This document shows positions 25,170-33,034 of a stretch of DNA of 33,034 nucleotides, one piece after another. The notes beneath the pieces were generated by a model. The model was not told the origin of the DNA. It saw nothing but the letters and a program-made list of their open reading frames with translations, and did no database searches. The DNA is from Pelargonium nanum (taxonomy: Eukaryota; Streptophyta; Magnoliopsida; Geraniales; Geraniaceae). Every line of letters starts with the position of its first letter. Position 1 is the first letter of the stretch. The position numbers and the translations under genes are program-made. The DNA is taken from NCBI GenBank assembly GCA_036897485.1, contig JAYMTF010000599.1:1-33034 (forward strand), read 5' to 3'.

Positions 25170-25372
25170 TGTTGAGTTTAAGAAAAATGTTATAATATTG
25201 ATAGAGATATTAGTATATAGGAGAGCCTATTTATAGGTTTGATAGTTGACTACCAAAAATTGTAAAAAAGAAAGAGAATAACTAAAGAACTTACAATGTA
25301 GGAAATCGTGGATATTAATGAAATTTATGGTCATAACCCATTTTAATTGATTTTCTAAATTATTCTCTAACA
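25170..25372 (+). mobile_element. Copia-like LTR, left copy
   Basis: It ends CTCTAACA at 25372 and begins with TGTT at 25170 or 25188, giving the usual TG to CA ends. Four bases after the end lies TGGTATTAGAGC (25377-25388), one base off the TGGTATCAGAGC primer-binding site complementary to initiator tRNA-Met that copia elements use. A short gag-like start follows at 25488 but soon meets a stop. The start point is uncertain by about 20 bp. Confidence 0.7.
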
Positions 25373-25798
25373 AACATGGTATTAGAGCTTCTTGATTCTC
25401 TATTTTGAGTCTCTTGAAGCTTTCGCTATTTCGGCGGCAACTTCAGGTTACTTTACCGATCATCTTCTTTCTCTTCTTCACGGTATCATGGCAAATTTCA
25501 TTATTTTTGTCCTCTTGGTTCGCTTAAACAATACACCCCTTCAAAAACAAGTCTAATGATCTCTCTTGGCATCCTCCACCGTGTTCTCCTTTGGCGAAAC
25601 TCCAATAACCCTTTTTATGCGCTCAACTAATATTTTCAGGTGACACAATTCTGGTGCCCTTCCTCTCGCCATCACAACCTGAGTGTTCCCTCTTATCATT
25701 CTCTGCCGCATGCCCTCTACAATTATCGTTGGCCCCATGGTCAATCTCTCAATTTTCTCGAAAACCTAGGTTATTTCCTTGAATTTGAGGCGTGAAGG
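25373..25798. mobile_element. Internal remnant between the inverted LTRs
   Basis: About 425 bp with the primer-binding site at its left end. An ATG at 25488 opens 22 codons that include LVRLNNTPLQ and then stops. The minus-strand frame 25553-25744 (63 codons) has no recognised domain. There is no reverse transcriptase or integrase, so the element cannot move by itself. Confidence 0.5.
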
Positions 25799-25982
25799 TG
25801 TTGGAGTATAATTTAGAAAAACAATTATAATTGGTTAGGATTGTCGATTTCATAAATATCCACACTTTTCTAATTCCTAAATTGTAATCTCTTTAGTTAT
25901 TCTCTTTCCGTTTTATTGTTGTTGGTAGTCAACTATCAAGCCCATCTCTCTTATGTACTAATATCAATTTCAATATCATGAT
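25799..25982 (-). mobile_element. Copia-like LTR, right copy in inverted orientation
   Basis: On the minus strand this copy repeats the left LTR: TTGATAGTTGACTACCAA, then AAAGAGAATAACTAAAGA, then GTGGATATT, ending CTCCAACA at 25799. It lacks a primer-binding site after its end and a purine tract before its start. LTRs of one element should be direct repeats, so this is either a second insertion or an inversion. Confidence 0.7.
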
Positions 25983-28317
25983 TTTTCTCATGATATATTT
26001 CAAAACGAATTAATGAGATTAACAATCGAGTCATTTCGCAAACAATGCTGATTTGGCTACATGATTCTTTTCGCAAAACTACATGGGGCCTTGTGCTCAT
26101 ATTCTCTTCTTTCACTCCGTCATATATAATGCTATCCCATCTGTTAAATTGAGATTATTAAGCCCGAATTAGTAAAAGAAGCAGTCCACAATAGATTCTC
26201 TTCAACCATTTAAATATATAGCATTTTGAAAAGAAATCAAAGTATAAGTTGCTCCAATGATTCTTGAAATTTATAGCATTTTTACTCTTGCCATATAGCG
26301 CTAGATTACCTTCCAAGTCTACCAGCACAGCATTTTCCTAGCTGAACTGCATACTAGACTGTGTATCTATACTTTCTCCATAACTAATCACTCTGTAAAA
26401 ATGATTCAGCTCGACTTTAGACTACGGAAATCCATTGATCACTAATATAATAGTTACCATCTGACTGGTCTGGCCCACCTTTCTCATTGTTACTTTTTCT
26501 TAGCTTCTAGTCATTGAACTTAAAGGACTCTCACACTCACTTCCAGATAAGAAGGATCTGAGAACTGGAGAGTCTTTAGGTTCAAATTGCTTTCAAAAAC
26601 CAAAGAAAGTGACTTGTTGCCACTCTATAAGCTTGTGCTTGAATCTGTTTTTATCTTGTTAACATTTTGAGAGGCATTGGGTAATCATTGTGTAATATCT
26701 GTACTCTCACCATCTCAGCATCAAGGTTTAGGTTTATTGACCATGGATGGTTCAAACTTCAAATTTGGAAATAAGCTAGCTGTGTGATAATACATAGGGT
26801 TCATTTCTGTATTACCATCATCGGCTAATTTAGTGTAGTACTTGTGTTTCTTTGGCATCGGCGAATGATTTAGTTATTGCTTAAATTTAGTCAGTTGACT
26901 GATAATGCTATAAATATATATCTCTAGCCCATAGATCATTTTTCTGTTTTTGATTGTGTTATTGGCAATATGTGGTAGTTTTAGTGAAGAGATAAGCAAA
27001 AACGGGGATGTGCTTGGAACGTAAAGTTAGTAGCTATTGATGTATCTCACATGGAATGTAAAGTTTATATTAGTATTTGAGAGCTGGGAAGATTGAATGA
27101 CATCATACGATCTGTCTGTGGTCTAAAACACGGGAATGAAAGTTTTTAACCTTTTGAGTAGTGGGTATTGTAAAAGTTAGGTCAGAAATTATTCTAAAGT
27201 TTCATGCTTTAACCAAAAGTAGTGGTGAAGTACCTATATATTGAGTGATAGATGAAAAAAGAAGTCGCAGAATTCGATGCTCAACTAGATCATACTACTA
27301 CTAGTCATAACCATATGTCAGCTCTAAGTTATTTGATTTTATTGGTGAGACCAAACTTTTATGAGAACAGATGGAGAATGTCAGTTGGACCCTTTAATAT
27401 ATTTTACGTAATAATCTTCTTTATTTTAAGCTTATATAGTATATGGTTCTGTATGATGTGCCGTGCTTTTCCAGAACTCGGTGCATACAGCTCTAAGACT
27501 TGCAGAGAAGCCGATAGTTAATGAATAAGAATAAAAATGCTTAAAGCGGAGATTTAGCTGTAGAGACGCTCTTGTTGGTTCTATGCGTCCCCTACCTTCC
27601 TTATCTGCGCAACGCTCCAAGAAATAGATCACCGTAGAAATTTAAGGGACATAATAAGGCCAACTTGATAGCTGGGATGCGATTGTTTGTTCTTTTCTCC
27701 TTGGGAATCTCGTTTGTTTGTCATTGACATGCCACTTTTCTTTTATTTGTCCATTTCATTCATGTCTCTTTCTATGCTATTTTGTACTGATGCATATCAT
27801 TATTATCTTGTTGAGTTGCGCAAAATTGCTCGTTATGGATTTCACTGAAAGAGAAACCATAAGATTTGTTATCAATGTCATAGTAGTTAGGTGATGACCT
27901 TTCTTGGCTCTTTGTTTATGCTTGTATTTATATGTGCCGAGACAAAAAAATTATGATAGAAGACATAGCATGTTCTTTGTTGTTACTTTGCTTTCTTGTT
28001 TGATCGTGTTTATACAAAACGACATCAAATCCATGAAAAGCTTGTCTGAGAAATCTTGAGATCCCTAGCTGGTGAAAATAAGAACATCGGAGAATAATTT
28101 TTATCTGGTAGTTAATTATATTTATCTTGTTGTTTGTTTGATATTGTCCTGAGATCTTATTCTTTCACTTTTAATTGTTGATTACTGATGATAATATCTC
28201 GCTTCCTAAACGTATTCTTCTTCGTGAATAGTCACTTCAGCTTATTTGATGACTATTTACTGTGAAATTTTAAGCTTTATATACCATTCATCTGATTATT
28301 TTTATTTATATTCTGTA
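25983..28317. other. 2.3-kb intergenic stretch, no gene recognised
   Basis: AT-rich throughout. Short frames, including 27252-27521 on the plus strand and 27432-27632 on the minus strand, lack family resemblance. No RNA gene or clear repeat was identified by eye. Confidence 0.4.
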
Positions 28318-28325
28318 TTTTCTGC

Positions 28326-28759
28326 TAGAGCTGGCAACTTTGTGTTTCGTGTTCATGTCGTCCTGAAGATTGTTTGTGCTGCACGACCCAACACTAACAC
28401 AACACGTTTAGTAATCATGTTGGACGGCCCAACACGAACATGACATGTTCAACACAGTAGCTAAATGAGCCGTGTTAACACGGAACAACACAACACATTC
28501 TCCATGATAGAAGCAACACGTTCGACATGTTAATTAGTAGGATTAATTTATAATTATACCCTTAAGTGTGCGTGTTGGGTGTGTCACAATACGACTAACT
28601 AGTCGTGCGTGCGTGTTTTAGAGGCCCAACAGAAACACGGCACGATTACTAAACATGTTAGGTTATCCAACACGAACACGACACAATTACAAAATATGTG
28701 AGTCCAAGCATTCTAATTTCATGTCGTGTGTCATGTTACAACACGAATTGCCAGCTCTA
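28326..28759. mobile_element. Non-autonomous hAT-like element (434 bp) with near-perfect target duplication
   Basis: The ends are TAGAGCTGGCAA at 28326 and its reverse complement TTGCCAGCTCTA ending at 28759. Flanking 8-mers are TTTTCTGC (28318-28325) and TTTTCCGC (28760-28767), 7 of 8 identical, the duplication length typical of hAT elements. The interior is rich in CAACACGAACA-type and GTGTTCGTGT-type motifs arranged as inverted repeats. There is no transposase. It is of the same family as the intron element at 10208-10370. Confidence 0.85.
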
Positions 28760-29035
28760 TTTTCCGCTGTGAATATTTGGTCTGTTAGCAACAAGGGTAT
28801 GTGATTGGTGTCCTCTCTGTTGCTGTGAGGTCCAATTATTGTAAGGCTCTTGAGATTGTGAGCAATGGTTAAGCCCTCTTCTCCTTGTCACTTTCTCTGG
28901 ATATTTTTATACACAATCTTCAACCACCAACTTCATATTTTATGTAAAAAGCATAATCTGCATCTGAACCTGACACCGTACACCTTTTCCACGTTATGAC
29001 GGTATTGGCTGTGAATGGTTTTTGTATAGATTATA

Positions 29036-29155
29036 CAAATTATTGTCCTGATTATAAACTGTTCTTAATAGCTAAAGATTGTGCAAATTATTGTCCTTGT
29101 TATAGACTATTCTTGGAATAGTAGTTAATGTATGTATTATGCAAATTATTGTCCT
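29036..29155 (+). repeat. Three-copy minisatellite, core CAAATTATTGTCCT
   Basis: The 14-mer CAAATTATTGTCCT occurs exactly at 29036, 29084 and 29142. It is followed each time by a related stretch (GATTATAAACTGTT, TGTTATAGACTATT, GATTGTAACTGTT). Spacings are 48 and 58 bp. The last copy leads directly into a splice-acceptor-like sequence. Confidence 0.75.
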
Positions 29156-29174
29156 GATTGTAACTGTTTTACAG

Positions 29175-29232
29175 GTTGATCGCAATGGAACATGTGAACG
29201 AGAAAGGCTCATCACTTGCATCTTATGTGAAG
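29175..29232 (+). other. Isolated exon-like segment of unknown gene
   Basis: It is bounded by a good acceptor (TAACTGTTTTACAG, with a branch-like CTGATTG before it) and a donor (GTGAAG/GTATTT). It is 58 nt and open in more than one frame; one frame begins MEHVNEKGSSLASYVK. No partner exon was recognised within several kb on either side. It may be a relic, a non-coding transcript exon, or chance. Confidence 0.25.
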
Positions 29233-29381
29233 GTATTTTCGGACTCGGAATTTACATTTAAACGATTGTGTATTTCAAAAACTTGAGAAGGAAATTGCAG
29301 GTGTTTGAATTGAAACATATTGTTTATGGTTTGTTTTGAAATATGAATGAATCTGGTTTTAGTCGTGGTTGTGGCTGCATC

Positions 29382-29472
29382 TAGAGTTGACAATTAGGGT
29401 CGGGCTGTATAGGCCTCATCCGGATCCAGCCTGTAAGAGGTACGGGTTTTGGATTGTAGGTTGGGTTGTGGT
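29382..29472. mobile_element. Left end of a truncated hAT-like element
   Basis: It starts TAGAGTTGACAATTAGGGTC, resembling the end of the neighbouring element. No matching right end is seen before that element begins at 29473, so it may be interrupted or truncated. Confidence 0.45.
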
Positions 29473-29727
29473 TAGAGTTGGCAATTTGGATATGAACCCG
29501 CAGGCATCCGAAATCCAATTCGACTAATCGATCCAATCCAATCCAATCAATTTCAGGTCAGATTAGATCTATGGATCGGATTGGACAAATCCGCATATTT
29601 TAGATTGAAACCTGGTCCGATTAATCCGATTTGACTCAATCCGATCCCCTTTTAGATCCAGTTCAGAGTAGTTTTTGGCAATTTGAACCCGAACAAATCT
29701 GATCCGAAATCTGAATTGTCACCTCTA
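29473..29727. mobile_element. hAT-like miniature element (255 bp) with perfect target duplication
   Basis: The left end is TAGAGTTGGCAATTTGGAT; the right end reads TAGAGGTGACAATTCAGAT in reverse. The flanks are the identical 8-mer GTTGTGGT at 29465-29472 and 29728-29735. The interior is an imperfect palindrome built of TCGGAT, ATCCGA and CCAATC words. There is no coding capacity. The perfect duplication suggests it is the youngest of the cluster. Confidence 0.88.
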
Positions 29728-29734
29728 GTTGTGG

Positions 29735-29860
29735 TAGAGGTGGCAATTCCGATTTTGGATTGGATTTGTTCGGATTAAGATTGATTAGGCACAATCCGAA
29801 TCTGACCCAAAAATTGGTCGGATCAGATTGGATTTCAGACTACAGCGGGTTATGTTCCAA
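29735..29860. mobile_element. Another hAT-like left end, abutting the 255-bp element
   Basis: TAGAGGTGGCAATTCC at 29735 begins on the last base of the target duplication of the previous element and continues with TCGGATTAAG and CAATCCGAAT words. No clear right end was found, so its extent is a guess. Confidence 0.4.
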
Positions 29861-30231
29861 ATTGCGTGCTCTAGGTTGTCGTCGGTTAATACATAGAAGA
29901 TGTGTGGATTGGTGTGAGTTTACCCGACTTGACCTGACTAGAAAACTAAATGGGTCCTTTTTATGTGACCCACAATTTAGCTTTAGCTGTAGTATAGCCC
30001 TATGTGGGGTTGCTACTTGCTCCCAGAGAATTGTTTGTTTGCTTGCTATGGCCCTTAGCTCCAAGGACAAATGTGTTAGTTGTGCACATTTTCCAACATG
30101 AATATGTCATTGTGTTGTGTTTGGTTGCTACTTGCCATTATTTGACCTTTGAAAACTATTGGCTAGGGAAGCAAATGCTACCTTAGTCAATATATGACTT
30201 ATTGTATTGCCAAGATTTTTTTTTCTTTCCC

Positions 30232-30463
30232 TAAGGTGACAGAGTTAGACCATATGGATTCGAATTGGTTGGACATTCGAAATTCAATTTAACTAAGAAC
30301 TAATAAGATCCGATCTGGTTCATTTTCTAATCGGGTTAGATTAGACAAACCCACACATTTTGCACTAAAATTTAAAATTTATTCTGATTTGAACTCTTTT
30401 TGGATTGAATTCAGATTAGTCTGTATCAATCCGAATTCAATTCAAACAAAATTGTCACCTTTA
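30232..30463. mobile_element. Degenerate hAT-like element
   Basis: The left end TAAGGTGACAGAG and the right end, TAAAGGTGACAATTTTG in reverse, are related. The interior shares GATTCGAATTGG, AGACAAACCCACACATTTTG and CAATCCGAATTC words with the element at 29473-29727. No target duplication was found. Confidence 0.5.
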
Positions 30464-32975
30464 GTGAAATCATATAGTTTGAGCGTCACGCTTCTATGAT
30501 AGCGTAACGATTGAGATACGAGTTTGATTACTTTACCGGAATAAGCAAATTACACCGGAAAAATCAAGATGCCGGAGAGTGAGTTCCCCCGAAACAGCTT
30601 TATAATTTAATTTGAGTTGGGAGCAAATCCCGTAATATAATATAAGCTGTCCAGCTAGTCTCCATGACCAAACAACAAATTAATATTTATTTTTATGTTA
30701 TCTATGTATATATATAGAGAGAGATTGGATTGTAAATATAAAAATGATGTCGTTTGTGGTCGGACACATCATATGCCCGATTCATTCTCTTCCCTCCCAC
30801 ATGGGAATTAGGGCTCTATTTGTTCCATCAATATGTGTGAACTGAGAATCATTTGTTTTCAACCAAACTCCGGATGCATGGAGCCAAAACCACTTCATTT
30901 CTATATTGTATTTTTTGAGTATATTCATAATCAAATGCAAAGGAAGGAACCATGTTTTAGGTCTCGATTGTGCTTTACCTCCCCTTATCAAGTTTTATTA
31001 GTTTATGATAGGAAAGTGTTTCATTTCGGTTTTCCAATTATCTAATTTATTCAGAAATTGGATTTGTCACTAAATTTAGCTAACTTAATCGGCACACGGT
31101 CGTCTCAATAGTTGAATAACTACAATATAAAAAATTTTCTTACAATTAATTTACTAAACTTTACGCTACAATTCATATAATAATATTGCCGTTAAGACGA
31201 CTTGAAAACGAGATTTTATCTAAAGAAACAGGGTTCTTAATTAACCACTCGGCTCATACATCTTTGGTTGGTTTTATTAGGATTTGTGATCAAAAAGCTC
31301 AAATTCGTATTGAAATTGGACATTACAACATAGACTAAATATGGGATCATATCAAATCATATCAACATAATATTTCAAAACCGTGAAATCTTATTAATAA
31401 TGTTGACATTTTTGCTATAAAAGTCCAAATCATTATGTGTATCATGATATTAAAATTTATTATGGTATATGTTGCATCTTTGACCGACATGTTTGCCATT
31501 GATAAAAAAAATGTATGTCAGTTCACTGTTAATTTTTTGCAAATCTAATACTGCCCATTTTTCATCATCATTTTTACTCAATGGTTTCTCTCTAGTGTGT
31601 GTGTACGTATATCAAATACCCAAAATATAAAATTAGGTGTGATGTCCTAGTATGTCTGAGTTGGATTAAGACATAATTGGCAAGAATCATCCTTGTTTAC
31701 ACAAACATGCAAGTAGATATAGTACCCATTAATATGACCTTAATTATTGTTTTTTTTACAGGATTTATTGTTAATAATTTTGTGAATGAATTTGGTTCTG
31801 TTGGCTAGTTCAAATCATTGTTGTTGGGTGTTCAATCTTTATTGAATCTGTCACTGGTCATGATTTTATCTAGAAGTCAAAAGAAAATTTATTGAATGTT
31901 ATCTTGGAAAGATATTATAATGTCAAAATATCAATAATTCAAACTATTCTTTTTTTCAATTATTTAAAATTAAGACATTTGATTTGAACAATTAGTACAA
32001 TTTTTATTCATGCCCAACTTACATTTGGAATTTAATTTGTTAAATTTTTTTGTCTAAAACTAAATTAAGTGAATAGTCAAATAGCTGGTTTTGTAAAAAT
32101 GCTACTAAAGGTGATTAATCTAAGATTTGATAAAAAGGCTACAACACCAAATACGAGACACAAATTTAATTTTTCGAACAAGCTACGTGATCACGTGCAC
32201 ATCATACTATATATTATACTTTAAAATAAGTATCTATTTTCACAAGTACATTCACATGAACAACAAGTGAAGTACAATAGTCTTCAAGATGATTATTCTT
32301 AATCATTAACAAATTATAGTCACTTTCATGAATATCTATAATCCGTGCAATGCAATGAAAATTATATTAGTTTGTCTAGTTTCGAAACATGAGTCTGTGT
32401 TATGGCCTTATGGGATGTAAAATCTTCTCAATTGTAGTTATCGCTTAATTTTATATTAAGTTTTGTATCACCAACTTTAATAATAGTTTAAATGGTAATT
32501 ATACAAAATCATCACGTAGCATTGTCTACAAACACATACGTATTATAAAACCATCATGCAACGACAACTCCATGTCCGCGATGTCAAGATCTGGTCCGTC
32601 GGAAAGAGAAGATGCATACCTCCACCGAGACTAGCTCTCATTTGATCCTTACCTACTCAAGAATCTTATCCAAATCTTATCTCGTCAAGTCTTTTTCTAA
32701 ATTTGGTTAAGAGCAAAATCGCCATCTAGTAGGCCCTAGTTCGAGATTAGTGGAGATCTCAAGCCATAACTCGTCACACCCTGCTGCATCTCTAAAGACC
32801 AATTGTACGTACAATGTCATGTCGTCGACCTTTGGTTGTGAGTATGTATTCATTCTCATTACTAAATGGATGAGGGCTCATTTTTTACCTTCTCAACTGA
32901 AGAACTCAAACCAAAGATTTTAGTAACCCAATTACTTAAGTCATGTAACATTAACATCAATTATACTCTAACATG
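30464..32975. other. 2.5-kb intergenic stretch, no gene recognised
   Basis: AT-rich. Overlapping frames on opposite strands at 30782-30991 and 30833-31045 encode 69 and 70 residues with no recognisable family, and at most one could be real. Nothing else was identified. Confidence 0.4.
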
Positions 32976-32979
32976 TAGA

Positions 32980-33034
32980 TAGGGCTGTCCAAATCAGACC
33001 GGACCCGGCCTCACCCGGACCCGGACCGGATACA
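32980..33034 (+). mobile_element. Start of another inverted-repeat element, cut by the window edge
   Basis: The sequence begins ATAGGGCTGTCCAAATC and then runs into GACC, CCGG and ACCCGG-rich words, a composition common at ends of plant hAT-like miniature elements. Its other end is outside the window. Confidence 0.4.

Noticed and set aside
29760..30186. Several frames of 60 to 113 codons
   Set aside because: They overlap hAT-like element sequence and each other and show no domain.
30782..31045. Pair of overlapping 69- and 70-codon frames
   Set aside because: They lie on opposite strands over the same bases, have no family resemblance and no promoter or splice context.

Overview
This window is nuclear DNA of a flowering plant, most likely a eudicot. 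The evidence is intron-rich genes with AT-rich introns, polyubiquitin arrays, a plant-specific SYP7-type syntaxin, a plant RING-H2 E3 ligase, a decayed plastid tRNA fragment, a copia-type LTR with a tRNA-Met primer site, and several small hAT-like inverted-repeat elements. The species cannot be named from the sequence.

Left third (1-9000): four ubiquitin-family genes, all on the minus strand, show a gradient of decay. They are a polyubiquitin gene running off the left edge (3 full repeats plus part of a fourth), a two-domain gene with one perfect ubiquitin and one degenerate unit lacking the terminal Gly-Gly (2444-2902), a strongly diverged two-domain ubiquitin-like gene with a small 3' intron (3839-4491), and a complete five-repeat polyubiquitin gene (7573-8721). 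Between the last two lie two diverged copies of one block (about 5050-6030 and 6240-7465). That block includes the 3' flank of the pentamer, so a ubiquitin gene may have been lost here.

Middle (9400-17000): one RING-H2 E3 ligase gene on the minus strand, of the MBR/HIP1 type. It has six coding exons encoding 550 residues, and probably a non-coding first exon about 4 kb upstream. One coding-region intron carries a small hAT-like element. The stretch from 17000 to 20460 is intergenic and holds a plastid trnR-ACG-like relic and a 244-bp foldback element.

Right half (20460-24310): a complete SYP71-like Qc-SNARE gene on the plus strand, nine coding exons, 266 residues. It has a GC-AG intron. Its first intron is a three-fold tandem duplication that carries two broken copies of the end of exon 1. 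From 24311 to the end no convincing gene is seen. This part holds an inverted pair of copia-like LTRs, a cluster of hAT-like miniature elements (two with recognisable 8-bp target duplications), a short minisatellite and the start of another element at the right edge.

The ubiquitin genes and the E3 ligase share a pathway: ubiquitin supply and ubiquitin transfer. Nothing seen shows that their linkage is functional. I found no clearly new biological system. The best leads are the decay series of ubiquitin genes, the nested triplication in the syntaxin intron, and the cluster of small transposons. Exon boundaries were placed by hand from splice motifs, reading-frame continuity and family similarity recalled from memory.
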